From: Aeromicrobium duanguangcaii
Lineage (GTDB): Bacteria > Actinomycetota > Actinomycetes > Propionibacteriales > Nocardioidaceae
Length of the DNA stretch: 64,000 nucleotides
Direction of reading: 5' to 3'
NCBI RefSeq assembly: GCF_024508295.1
Contig: NZ_CP101990.1
Location: 2,542,001 to 2,606,000 of the forward strand
This document shows, piece by piece, positions 25,974-35,754 of the stretch. Numbering within the stretch: position 1 is the first letter of the stretch; each line of letters opens with the position of its first letter. The notes under the pieces are model-generated. The model was not told the DNA's origin and made no database searches. It was given only the letters and a program-made list of their open reading frames with translations. A program made the position numbers and the translations under genes.

Positions 25974-27140
25974 TCAGGCGATCGCGGCGTTGGCCAGCAC
26001 GAGGGCGCCGACCGCGATGGCGCGCTCGTCGACGCGCAGGTTGCCCTGGTGCAGGTCGTACGTCGGGCCGCCGGGGGTGCGGGTGCCGAGGCGGGCCATC
26101 GTTCCGGGCAGGGTCTCGACGTACCAGGCGAAGTCCTCGCCGCCGAGGCTCTGCGACGTGCTGGCGACACCCTCGGGCCCGAGCGCGCCGGCGACCGCCT
26201 GACGCAGTCGCTCGGTGACGGCGAAGTCGTTCACCACCGGCGGCACACCCCGGGTGTAGGTGAGGTCGACGCCCACGCCGAACGGCTCGACGATGTCGGC
26301 GATGATGCCCCGCACGAGGTGCTCGGCCTCGTGCCACGCGGCCGCGTCGAGCATCCGCAGCGTGCCCTTGAGCTCGCCGACGGCAGGGATCACGTTGGCC
26401 GCGTTGCCGGCGCTGACCTGACCCCAGACGAGGCTGGCCCCGGCGCGCGGGTCGAAGCGGCGCGACAGCACAGCGGGCAGCTGGGTGATGAGGCTGCCGA
26501 GGGCGAAGGTGAGGTCCTCGGTCAGGTGCGGACGCGACGTGTGGCCGCCCCGGCCGTTGAGGACGACGTGGATCTGGTCGGACGCACCGGTGATGGCGCC
26601 CTCACGGATGCCGACCCGGCCCACGTCCAGCGACGGGTCGCAGTGCAGCGCGAAGATCCGGCTGACGCCGGCGAGCACGCCGTCGGACAACAGGCGCAGC
26701 GCGCCACCGGGCATGACCTCCTCGGCGGGCTGGAAGATCAGGCGCACGCGCGTCGGCAGGCCGATCGCGCGGTCGGCCTCGACCAGCGCGGTGGCCGCGC
26801 CGATCAGCGCGGAGATGTGCACGTCATGACCGCAGGCGTGGGCGACGCCGGGGTTCTTCGAACGCCAGGGGTCCTGCGTGGTGTCGAGGATCGGCAGGGC
26901 GTCGAGGTCGGCGCGCAGCGCGACGATCGGACCGCCCGAGGGGCCGATGTCGACGGAGAGGCCGGTGCCCTCGAACCGCTGGGGGCTCAGCCCCAGCTTG
27001 TCCATCCATGCGTAGACCAGGTCGGTGGTGCGCTCCTCCTGCCACGACAACTCGGGGAAAGCGTGCAGGTCGCGACGGAGTTCGATGAGGTCCGGGGTCG
27101 CGGTCTCGATGGCGCGTGCGATGGATTGTTGGAGGGTCAT
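25974..27140 (-). CDS. M20D family amidohydrolase (N-acyl amino acid / peptidoglycan-peptide hydrolase type)
   Basis: 388-residue dinuclear-metal amidohydrolase. Metal ligands and catalytic residues are seen in RADLDALP (77-83), HACGHDVH (101-108), the FQPAEE glutamates (136-141), the His of LHCDPS and a C-terminal SLGGEDFAWY. The inserted dimerisation domain (about 185-300) includes GRGGHTSRPH. Homologues include hippurate hydrolases and the AmiA1/AmiB1 proteins that flank deoD in Mycobacterium tuberculosis; a role in the nucleoside region is not implied. The ATG has TAGACT 9 nt upstream, so the leader is very short. Confidence 0.9.
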   Translation of the reverse strand: MTLQQSIARAIETATPDLIELRRDLHAFPELSWQEERTTDLVYAWMDKLGLSPQRFEGTGLSVDIGPSGGPIVALRADLDALPILDTTQDPWRSKNPGVAHACGHDVHISALIGAATALVEADRAIGLPTRVRLIFQPAEEVMPGGALRLLSDGVLAGVSRIFALHCDPSLDVGRVGIREGAITGASDQIHVVLNGRGGHTSRPHLTEDLTFALGSLITQLPAVLSRRFDPRAGASLVWGQVSAGNAANVIPAVGELKGTLRMLDAAAWHEAEHLVRGIIADIVEPFGVGVDLTYTRGVPPVVNDFAVTERLRQAVAGALGPEGVASTSQSLGGEDFAWYVETLPGTMARLGTRTPGGPTYDLHQGNLRVDERAIAVGALVLANAAIA

Positions 27141-27223
27141 GACCCGTCGAGTCTACGCCGGTCGACGTGCCACCTGCCGCCATCTCGGATGCGGGACGGC
27201 GCGTCGCTGAACGAGGTTCACCG

Positions 27224-27754
27224 TCACCCCTGCCGCGCCCGGTAGGCGGCCTGCGCCTCGCGGTTGCCGCAGGTCGTGCTGCAGAACTTGCGGGAACGGT
27301 TGCGGGACAGATCGACGACGACGCCGTCGCAGTCGCTGGCGGCACATCGGCCGATGCGGCCGAGGTCGTCGGCTCGGATGAGGTCGATCATCGCCATCGC
27401 GGTCTCGACCAGGATCCGCTCGTGCAGCGGCCGGTCATCGGCGATCGCGTGCACGTGCCAGTCCAGGCGGTCGTGGCGCACGAGCCGGGGCACGGCCTGC
27501 TGCTCGGTCAGCACCTGGTTGACCAACTCGACCGCCGCGTCCCGGTCGGCGGTCAGCAGGCCGCGCAGGCGGGCCCGGATCCCCCGCACCGCCTCGAGGT
27601 CGGTCCGGTTCCGCGGCCGGGCGCCGGTGTACTCCCAGCGATCGAAGAACTCCGTCAGGTCGTCGAGGGTCTGCAGGGTGTCCGGTTCGTCCGCCGTGTT
27701 GGCCAGCTCGGCGGCAGCACCGAGGGCATCGGCGACGTCAGGAGTGAAAGCCAT
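27224..27754 (-). CDS. CGNR zinc-finger (ABATE domain) regulator
   Basis: 176-residue protein with an N-terminal ABATE (putative stress-induced) domain and a C-terminal CGNR zinc finger with Cys137, Cys142, Cys158 and Cys162, ending TCGNREAQAAYR. This family is thought to be DNA-binding regulators in actinobacteria. The ATG at 27754 follows TAAGGT by 6 nt on the minus strand (leaderless). Its promoter overlaps that of the divergent EamA gene within about 30 bp, so it most likely controls that transporter and itself. Confidence 0.85.
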   Translation of the reverse strand: MAFTPDVADALGAAAELANTADEPDTLQTLDDLTEFFDRWEYTGARPRNRTDLEAVRGIRARLRGLLTADRDAAVELVNQVLTEQQAVPRLVRHDRLDWHVHAIADDRPLHERILVETAMAMIDLIRADDLGRIGRCAASDCDGVVVDLSRNRSRKFCSTTCGNREAQAAYRARQG

Positions 27755-27755
27755 G

Positions 27756-27785
27756 TTGACACCTTACGACAAGGAGCCGTAGCGT
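27756..27785. promoter_or_regulatory. Overlapping divergent promoters of CGNR and EamA genes
   Basis: Rightward: -35 TTGACA (27756-27761, a perfect consensus), 18-bp spacer, -10 TAGCGT (27780-27785), start codon 8 nt later. Leftward: -10 TAAGGT (27766-27761) with the CGNR ATG 6 nt away. The leftward -10 and the rightward -35 share a base, so the two polymerases exclude one another. Confidence 0.7.
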
Positions 27786-27793
27786 CAGGACTC

Positions 27794-28801
27794 ATGAGGC
27801 CAGACACTCCTGACACCGCGGTCGCTGCCCGGCACACCCCGACCGGCCTGCTGCTGGCGCTCACCTCCGCCCTGGCCTTCGGGACGTCGGGCACGCTCGC
27901 CCGCGGCCTCATGGACGCCGGGTGGTCCCCCGGCGCCGCGTTCGCGGTGCGCGTCACCCTCGCCGCGGCCGTCCTGGCCGTCCCCGGGCTGCTCGCCGTC
28001 AGGGGTCGGACCCGGTTACTGCTCACGCATGCCCGCACGATCGTCCTCTACGGACTGTCGGCCGTCGCCTGCGCGCAGCTCTTCTACTTCATGGCCGTGC
28101 AGCGACTCGACGTCGGCATCGCCCTGCTGATCGAGTACACCGCGCCGGTCGCCGTCGTGCTGTGGATGTGGTTCGCCCACGGCCAGCGCCCCGGTCGCTT
28201 CACCCTCGTCGGGGCCGTCGTCGCCGCGGTCGGCCTCGTGCTGTTGCTCGACGTCGTCGGTGACACGCAGATCGACCTGGTGGGCGTGCTGCTGTCGCTC
28301 GTCGCGATGACGGGCGCCGCGACCTACTTCGTCATGTCGGCCGACGACTCGAGCGGACTGCCCCCGCTCACGCTGGCCGCGGGTGGCCTGGTCGTGGCCG
28401 CCGTCGCGTTCTGGATCCTGGCCGCGGTCGGCGTGATTCCCTTCACCATGACGACCGATCCGGTCGTCTTCGCCACCGGATCGGTGCCCTGGTGGGTGCC
28501 GGTCGCGCTGCTCGGCTTCGTGGCGGCCGCCCTGGCGTACGTGACCGGCATCGCCGCGGCCCGACACCTCGGCGGGCGGCTCGCGTCGTTCGTCGCCCTC
28601 ACCGAGGTCGCCGCCGGGCTCGGCTTCGCGTGGGCCCTGCTCGACCAGGCGCCCGGCCCGTGGCAGTGCCTCGGCGCGTTGCTCGTCCTTGCCGGGATCG
28701 TCGTGGTCAAGCTCGGCGAGCGGGACGTGACCTCACTCGGCGGAGACGAGGGCCTCCTCGTCGAGCCCTTCCCGGTGCAGCATCCGCCGGGCGGCCGGTG
28801 A
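27794..28801 (+). CDS. EamA family (DMT superfamily) transporter
   Basis: 335-residue membrane protein with ten predicted transmembrane helices arranged as two EamA repeats (about residues 17-145 and 155-300). Family members export amino acids, metabolites or drugs (RhaT/RarD type). The first repeat shows FGTSGTLARG and the helix-rich RLDVGIALLIEYTAPVAVV block. The hydrophilic tail of about 35 residues is encoded in the 69 bp that overlap the 3' end of the convergent MFS gene. The start at 27794 is set by the promoter; the open frame extends upstream through the CGNR gene antisense. Substrate unknown. Confidence 0.88.
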   Translation: MRPDTPDTAVAARHTPTGLLLALTSALAFGTSGTLARGLMDAGWSPGAAFAVRVTLAAAVLAVPGLLAVRGRTRLLLTHARTIVLYGLSAVACAQLFYFMAVQRLDVGIALLIEYTAPVAVVLWMWFAHGQRPGRFTLVGAVVAAVGLVLLLDVVGDTQIDLVGVLLSLVAMTGAATYFVMSADDSSGLPPLTLAAGGLVVAAVAFWILAAVGVIPFTMTTDPVVFATGSVPWWVPVALLGFVAAALAYVTGIAAARHLGGRLASFVALTEVAAGLGFAWALLDQAPGPWQCLGALLVLAGIVVVKLGERDVTSLGGDEGLLVEPFPVQHPPGGR

Positions 28802-30031
28802 GACGCGGCGACGCGCCCACAGGTGGTGCGTCCGGGCGTAGAGCAAGGTGGCCACGAGGATGCCGGCGACCGACGCCCCACCGCCGAGGATCAACGTCCA
28901 CCGGGCCCCGAACTCCTCGCCGACCCAGCCGATCAACGGCGCGCCCACGGGCGTGCCTCCCATGAAGACCATGAGGTAGAGCGCCGCGACCCGGCCGCGC
29001 ATCTGCGGCGCCGCCGTCAGCTGGATCAGCCCGTTCGCCGACGTCACCATCGTCAGCGACGACAGTCCCAGCAGCGGCAGGATGAGCGCGAACGTCGTGT
29101 ACGTGGGCATCATCCCGGCCACGATCTCGGCGATGCCGAAGGCCAGCCCTGCGACGACGACGAAGATCAGCCGCGGGCGGGTGCGACGGGCCGCGAGCAA
29201 CGCGCCGACCAGGGATCCGATCGCCAGGATCGAGCCGAGGATGCCGTACTCACTCGCACCCTTGCCGTAGACCTCGGTGGCCATGAGGGCCGACGTCATC
29301 TGGAAGTTCATCCCGAAGGTGCCCACGAAGAAGACGCAGATGAGCAGCAGCACCAGGTCGGGCCGCGACCGGACGTACCGCACCCCCTCGCGCACGGCGC
29401 CTTTCCGGCTCCCGGAGACGGGCGAGGGATGCAGCCGCCGCGCGTCGAGCGCGGTGAGCGAGGCGATCACGGCCACGTAGCTGACGGCGTTGGCGAGGAT
29501 GACCCAGCCGGTCGCCTTCACCCCGCTGCCGAGTGCGGCGATGAGCAGGCCGGCCAGCGCCGGGCCGATCATCCGGGCGGTGTTGAACGACGCCGAGTTC
29601 AGGCCGACCGCGTTCGAGAGGTCTTCCGACCCGACCATCTCGGCGACGAACGACTGCCGCGCCGGGGCGTCGAATGCCGTGCCCACGCCGAAGACGAACG
29701 CGATGACGTAGACGTGCCAGGCCTCGACGGCTCCGGTGACGGCCAGGACACCCAGCACGACGGCGGGCAGGGCCATCGCGAGCTGCGTGACCTTGAGGAT
29801 CTGCTGCTTGGGGAACCGGTCGGCGACGACGCCTGCGACGGGGCTGAACAGCAGGGCGGGCAGGAGCTGCAGGCCGGTGGTGATCCCCAGCGCCGTGCCG
29901 CTGCCGGTCAGGGTCAGGATCAGCCAATCCTGGGCCACGCGCTGCATCCAGGTGCCGACGTTCGACACCAGGGCGCCCATGGCGTAGACGCGGTAGTTGC
30001 GGATCGACAGGCTGCGGAAGGTGGAGCTCAC
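28733..30031 (-). CDS. MFS transporter (drug-efflux type)
   Basis: 432-residue major facilitator with 11-12 hydrophobic helices. It begins FRSLSIRNYRVY, a typical TMR/MFS_3 (enterobactin exporter-like) N-terminus, followed by VGTWMQRVAQDWLIL; GVVADRFPKQQ is the loop 2-3 motif A region. The GTG at 30031 overlaps the MarR stop (GTGA), so both are made from one message and the pump is probably under MarR control. The last 69 bp overlap the convergent EamA gene. Export of toxic compounds or siderophore-like molecules is a family inference. Confidence 0.88.
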   Translation of the reverse strand: MSSTFRSLSIRNYRVYAMGALVSNVGTWMQRVAQDWLILTLTGSGTALGITTGLQLLPALLFSPVAGVVADRFPKQQILKVTQLAMALPAVVLGVLAVTGAVEAWHVYVIAFVFGVGTAFDAPARQSFVAEMVGSEDLSNAVGLNSASFNTARMIGPALAGLLIAALGSGVKATGWVILANAVSYVAVIASLTALDARRLHPSPVSGSRKGAVREGVRYVRSRPDLVLLLICVFFVGTFGMNFQMTSALMATEVYGKGASEYGILGSILAIGSLVGALLAARRTRPRLIFVVVAGLAFGIAEIVAGMMPTYTTFALILPLLGLSSLTMVTSANGLIQLTAAPQMRGRVAALYLMVFMGGTPVGAPLIGWVGEEFGARWTLILGGGASVAGILVATLLYARTHHLWARRRVSPAARRMLHREGLDEEALVSAE

Positions 30032-30444
30032 GCGTCGTCCTCCGCGAGCCTGACCAGGAGATCGGTGGCATCCCGCAGCCGTGCGCGTTCGGCGGAGGTG
30101 AACGTGGCCAGGCGGCGGTCGAGCCACTGGTCGCGGCGCTGACGCTCCTCGGCGAGGACCTTCTCGCCGAGCTCGGAGACCGAGATGAGGACCTGTCGGC
30201 CGTCGTCGGGATGGGGCTTCTTGGTGACGTAGGAGTCCTCGAGCAGGCACTTGAGGGTCCGGGCCACGGAGGGCTGCGAGACGCGCTCACGCGCGGCGAT
30301 CTGACTGGGCGTGGCGGGTCCGAGGACACGCACGGAGCCCAGCACGGACAGCTGGGTGGCGGTCAGGTCGGACTGGCGCTCCTGGCGCAGCCGTCGGTTG
30401 AGTCGGGCCACCGCCTGCGCGAGACGCTGCGATTCGGTGGGCAT
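30028..30444 (-). CDS. MarR family transcriptional regulator
   Basis: 138-residue winged-helix regulator (wHTH about residues 28-95, with TPSQIAARERVSQPSVARTL as recognition region and the HPDDGRQV wing). I choose the ATG at 30444 because TATGCT ends 6 nt upstream of it; the in-frame ATG at 30462 lies inside the palindromic operator and upstream of the -10, so it would not be transcribed from this promoter. It heads a two-gene operon with the MFS pump. Confidence 0.88.
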   Translation of the reverse strand: MPTESQRLAQAVARLNRRLRQERQSDLTATQLSVLGSVRVLGPATPSQIAARERVSQPSVARTLKCLLEDSYVTKKPHPDDGRQVLISVSELGEKVLAEERQRRDQWLDRRLATFTSAERARLRDATDLLVRLAEDDA

Positions 30445-30448
30445 GTCT

Positions 30449-30474
30449 TTAGCATAGGTCATTAACCATGCTAA
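30449..30474. promoter_or_regulatory. MarR-type operator over the marR promoter
   Basis: TTAGCAT (30449-30455) and ATGCTAA (30468-30474) are perfect 7-bp arms 12 nt apart, in A/T-rich surroundings. The arm near the gene overlaps the -10 TATGCT (30456-30451), a standard autorepression geometry. Confidence 0.75.
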
Positions 30475-30610
30475 TGAAAGAGATCGCGCTCACGGCGCCT
30501 GCGAGACGTCGAACACCGGTCCGGGCTCCGGTCCCGCCACCTCGAGCCGGGTCTGGCGCGCCGGCCGCCTCCCATGTGAGGGTGGGACTCTCGACTCCGG
30601 AGGTGGCGTG

Positions 30611-30781
30611 ATGTTCGCTCGACTGTTCAGGAAGAAGACCAAGCCCGAGCCCGTCTCGTTGACCACCGAGGAGCGCCAGGCGATGCAGTCGCGGCAGGGC
30701 GCTGGCTGGACCGCTCGCCGTGGCGCGACCCAGGGCGAGCAGACCCCGTCACTGCTGCGCAACAACGCGAACGGCTACTGA
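30611..30781 (+). CDS. Small 56-residue protein of unknown function
   Basis: Short frame starting MFARLFRKKTKPEPV and ending LLRNNANGY, with GGAGG (30599-30603) 7 nt before the ATG, normal high-GC codon bias and a strong hairpin terminator 34 bp after the stop. It is hydrophilic and basic at the N-terminus (FARLFRKKTK), with a central TTEERQAMQSRQGAGW region. There is no hydrophobic helix or metal motif. It stands between the MarR unit (divergent) and sdhB (convergent), so it is its own transcription unit. I do not recognise it; the combination of signals makes it likely to be translated. Confidence 0.7.
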   Translation: MFARLFRKKTKPEPVSLTTEERQAMQSRQGAGWTARRGATQGEQTPSLLRNNANGY

Positions 30782-30814
30782 GCGCGCACGAGGGCCGTGC
30801 CCTCCCGCGACACG

Positions 30815-30848
30815 ACGAAGGGGCCCGCCGGTCGGCGGACCCCTTCGT
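30815..30848. terminator. Bidirectional terminator between the small gene and sdhB
   Basis: ACGAAGGGG / CCCCTTCGT arms with a continuing CCGCCG / CGGCGG inner stem form a long hairpin with a 2-nt loop; T-rich sequence (GTGTGTATTTC) follows on the plus side. It separates two convergent genes. Confidence 0.8.
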
Positions 30849-30866
30849 GTGTATTTCGGGCGTGGA

Positions 30867-31597
30867 TCAGACCAGCGCGTTGCGCAGGTCGCGGTACAGC
30901 GTGCTGATCACGTCGAGCGGGATGCCCTTGGGGCAGGCCGCCGCGCACTCACCGATGTTGGTGCAGCCGCCGAAGCCCTCGGCGTCCATCTGCTCCACCA
31001 TGCCGATGACGCGCGACTCGCGCTCGGGCTGACCCTGCGGCAGCAGGCCCAGGTGCGTGATCTTGGCGGCGGTGAACAGCATCGCCGAGCCGTTGGGGCA
31101 CGCGGCGACGCAGGCGCCACAGCCGATGCACGTGGCAGCCTCGAACGCGTGGTCCGCGTTCTCCTTCGGCACGGGCAGGTTGTTGGCCTCGGGCGCCGAG
31201 CCCGTGGGCGCGGAGATGTAGCCGCCGGCCGCGATGATGCGGTCGAGCGCGCCACGGTCGACGACGAGGTCCTTGACGACGGGGAAGGCCCCGGCACGCC
31301 ACGGCTCGATGTCGATGACGTCGCCGTCATTGAACGTGCGCATGTGCAGCTGGCACGTCGTGGTGACCTCGGGGCCGTGCGCGATGCCGTTGATCACGAC
31401 ACCACACGCGCCACAGATGCCCTCGCGGCAGTCGGAGTCGAACGCCACCGGCTCCTCGCCCTCGAGCGTGAGCCGCTCGTTGAGGACGTCGAGCATCTCC
31501 AGGAAGGACATGTCCTCACTGACGTCGTCCAGCCCGTAGGTGACCATCTTGCCCTTGGTGTCGGCGTTCTTCTGACGCCAGACCCGAACGGTGATCT

Positions 31598-31601
<4 letters not shown>
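30867..31601 (-). CDS. sdhB: Succinate dehydrogenase iron-sulfur subunit
   Basis: 244-residue subunit carrying electrons from the flavoprotein to the membrane haems. The plant-type [2Fe-2S] centre is in [10 protein letters not shown], the [4Fe-4S] centre in [12 protein letters not shown] and the [3Fe-4S] centre in [15 protein letters not shown]. The GTG at 31601 overlaps the sdhA stop (GTGA). The longer frame upstream lies inside sdhA and is rejected. Gene order C-A-B and subunit sizes fit the single-membrane-subunit, menaquinone-linked type. Confidence 0.95.
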
Positions 31602-33550
<1,949 letters not shown>

Positions 33551-33563
33551 GTCTAAATCCTTG

Positions 33564-34280
33564 TCAGTCGACGAACCCGAGCAGAATCGCCCAGGGCGGG
33601 ATCAGGAATCCGAGGGTGATGATGCCCGCGACGATCCACGACAGGGGCGTCAGACGCGAACCCAGCCGGGTGCCGCTGTGATTGGCACCGAGGGTGGTCA
33701 GAGCGCTCCAGACGCCGTGCCACAGGTGGAAGCCGACGGCCGCCATGGCGATCGTGTAGGACAGGGTCACCCACCAGATCTCGAAGCCGTTGACGACCCG
33801 CAGGTAGGGGCTGCTGCTCGCGCCGCCGGGGTGGATCTGGTTCCCGGTCAGGTGCAGCAGGTGGTAGATCAGGAAGAGGACGATCACGATGCCGCCCCAG
33901 CGCAGGGTGAAGCTCGCGTAGCTGCGCTGGACGCCGCGCGCGCCGCGGGGCGACTGGTAGCGCTTGCGGCCCACGTAGCCGGCGGCCTTCTTGTTGCGAC
34001 GCCACAGCACGATCGCGGCGTACGCGTGGCCGACGATCGACGCCAGCAGCACGACGCGGATGATCCACAGGGCGCCCTCGCGCGGCAGGTAGGGCTCGCC
34101 CAGCACGCGCAGGTGGTGCGAGTAGCTGTCGAACGCCTCCTGGCCCGAGAAGACCTTGAGATTGCCGTACATGTGCAGGAGCAGGTAGCCGACCATGACG
34201 AGGCCGGTCACCGCCATCAGGAACTTCAGCGCGACGGTCGACCGCTGTGCGGGCACGCGCGTGATCTGGGAAGTGGCCAC
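33564..34280 (-). CDS. sdhC: Succinate dehydrogenase cytochrome b subunit (single membrane anchor)
   Basis: 238-residue protein with five transmembrane helices (about residues 20-41, 71-93, 127-145, 168-193 and 212-234). Histidines in [23 protein letters not shown] and GFHLWHG are candidates for binding two b haems, as in the Bacillus cytochrome b558 type. The GTG at 34280 follows TAACCT (34292-34287) by 6 nt, so the sdhCAB message is probably leaderless. The divergent LysR gene starts 81 bp away. Confidence 0.92.
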   Translation of the reverse strand: MATSQITRVPAQRSTVALKFLMAVTGLVMVGYLLLHMYGNLKVFSGQEAFDSYSHHLRVLGEPYLPREGALWIIRVVLLASIVGHAYAAIVLWRRNKKAAGYVGRKRYQSPRGARGVQRSYASFTLRWGGIVIVLFLIYHLLHLTGNQIHPGGASSSPYLRVVNGFEIWWVTLSYTIAMAAVGFHLWHGVWSALTTLGANHSGTRLGSRLTPLSWIVAGIITLGFLIPPWAILLGFVD

Positions 34281-34336
34281 GGCGTCAGGTTAAGCGCCTT
34301 CGAGGATTCACGCTAAGTCGAAGTAAGCCGAACCCT

Positions 34337-34353
34337 CATAGACGACGGCTATG
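34337..34353. promoter_or_regulatory. LysR-type binding site (T-N11-A) at the lysR promoter
   Basis: CATAG (34337-34341) and CTATG (34349-34353) are perfect arms separated by 7 nt and satisfy the LysR T-N11-A rule. The right arm overlaps the -10 TATGCT (34350-34355) of the regulator gene, as expected for negative autoregulation, and the site lies 45 bp from the sdhC -10. Confidence 0.65.
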
Positions 34354-34361
34354 CTGGGTCG

Positions 34362-35240
34362 GTGCAACTGCGCCACCTCGCCTACTTCGTCGCCGTCGCC
34401 GACGAGCGGAGCTTCACTCGGGCCGCCGACATCCTGGGGGTCTCCCAACCGACCCTGTCCAAGCAGATCCGCGCTCTCGAGAACACCTTGGGCACCCGGC
34501 TGCTGGTTCGGGACCGTGCGGGCCTCGAGCTGACCAGTGCCGGCGAGGCTCTGCTCCCCCACGCCCAGCGCATCCTCATCGAGGCCGACAACGCGATCCG
34601 CTCGGTCCACGAGGTCGCCTCGTTGCAGCGCGGACGGGTGCGCATGGGCGCCACGCCGTCGATGGTCGAGGGCCTGCTCGCGCCGGTGCTGCGCCGATTC
34701 CGGGCCGAGCACCCCGGGATCGATCTGGAGGTCCACGAGGCCGGGTCGCGCGACCTGACCGCCGAGCTGTCGACGGGCCGGATCGACCTGGCCCTGCTGA
34801 TCGTGCCGCTGGCGTCGCAGATCCCCGACCTCGAGACCGCGATCGTCTACACCGAGCGCCTGGTGCTGGCCAGCCCCGCCGACGCGGACATGCCCGAGCA
34901 GATGGACGTCGCCGACCTCGAGGACCTGCCCCTGGTCATGTTCCGCGAGGGCTACGACCTGCGCGACGTCACGCTGCGGGCCTGCCGCGCGGCGGGGTTC
35001 GACCCGCGGCTGTCGGTCGAGGGCGGCGAGATGGGCTCGGTGCTGCGCTTCGTGGAGTCCGGCCTCGGCCATGCCGTCGTCCCCGACATCGTCATGGGCA
35101 CCCGCACGGGGCTGCGCCGGACACGGCTCGAGAACCCGCCGCTGTCGCGCTCCATCGCCGTCGCGCACCGGCCGCTGGAGACGCTTCCCCTGGCCGCTCG
35201 CGCCTTCCGTGCCGTGCTGGTCGAGTCCCTCGCGGGCTGA
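34362..35240 (+). CDS. LysR family transcriptional regulator, divergent from sdh
   Basis: 292-residue LysR regulator. The helix-turn-helix is at about 18-45 (SFTRAADILGVSQPTLSKQI), followed by the linker helix and a periplasmic-binding-protein-like effector domain from about residue 90. The GTG at 34362 is 6 nt after TATGCT (leaderless). Its position, divergent from sdhCAB, suggests it controls succinate dehydrogenase; a LysR gene at this place is common in actinobacterial genomes as far as I recall. Ligand unknown. Confidence 0.9.
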   Translation: MQLRHLAYFVAVADERSFTRAADILGVSQPTLSKQIRALENTLGTRLLVRDRAGLELTSAGEALLPHAQRILIEADNAIRSVHEVASLQRGRVRMGATPSMVEGLLAPVLRRFRAEHPGIDLEVHEAGSRDLTAELSTGRIDLALLIVPLASQIPDLETAIVYTERLVLASPADADMPEQMDVADLEDLPLVMFREGYDLRDVTLRACRAAGFDPRLSVEGGEMGSVLRFVESGLGHAVVPDIVMGTRTGLRRTRLENPPLSRSIAVAHRPLETLPLAARAFRAVLVESLAG

Positions 35241-35241
35241 G

Positions 35242-35754
35242 TCAGCCCAGCGGGAACGCCGACGTCGGCACCCAGCCGGTCTCGGGCTCGTCGACGTAGA
35301 GGTGGATCGCCTCGACCTCGAACGTGCACCGGAAGTCGACGAGGTCCTCCAGCGCGGTGTCCAGCGCCTCGTCGGGCACGTGGTGGGCCACCGTCACGTG
35401 CGGGTGGAACGGGAACTCCGGCTCCGGCGCGCCGATCGCCTTGCGCACGCCCTCGGCGAGGGTCTCGATCTGGGCGATGCCCTGGCTGACGGCCACGAAC
35501 ACCACCGGCGAGATCGGCCGGAAGGTGCCGGTGCCCAGCAGGCTGACCGTGAAGGGCCGGAAGAACTCGGTCAGCTCGCGCAGGTCCTCACCCAGGTCGT
35601 CCATGCCCGACTCGTCGACCACGAGCGGCGGCGCCAGCGTGATGTGGCTGGGGATGCGGTCGGCCATCACGTCGCCGTAGGAGCGCCGCTTGTCGCGCAG
35701 CGTCTGACCGTAGGGCTCGGGGATGGCGATCGACACGCCGACGGTCACGGTCAC
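35242..35754 (-). CDS. 2'-5' RNA ligase family (2H phosphoesterase) protein
   Basis: 170-residue protein with the two HxT/S-x motifs of the 2H superfamily: HITL (His37) and HVTV (His119). Family members act on 2',3'-cyclic phosphates or 2'-5' linkages in RNA. The GTG at 35754 overlaps the stop of trpS by 4 nt, so the two are coupled. The function in actinobacteria is not established. Confidence 0.85.
   Translation of the reverse strand: MTVTVGVSIAIPEPYGQTLRDKRRSYGDVMADRIPSHITLAPPLVVDESGMDDLGEDLRELTEFFRPFTVSLLGTGTFRPISPVVFVAVSQGIAQIETLAEGVRKAIGAPEPEFPFHPHVTVAHHVPDEALDTALEDLVDFRCTFEVEAIHLYVDEPETGWVPTSAFPLG

Noticed and set aside
30460..30462. ATG as start of MarR
   Set aside because: It lies within the operator and upstream of the -10; the ATG at 30444 fits the leaderless pattern.
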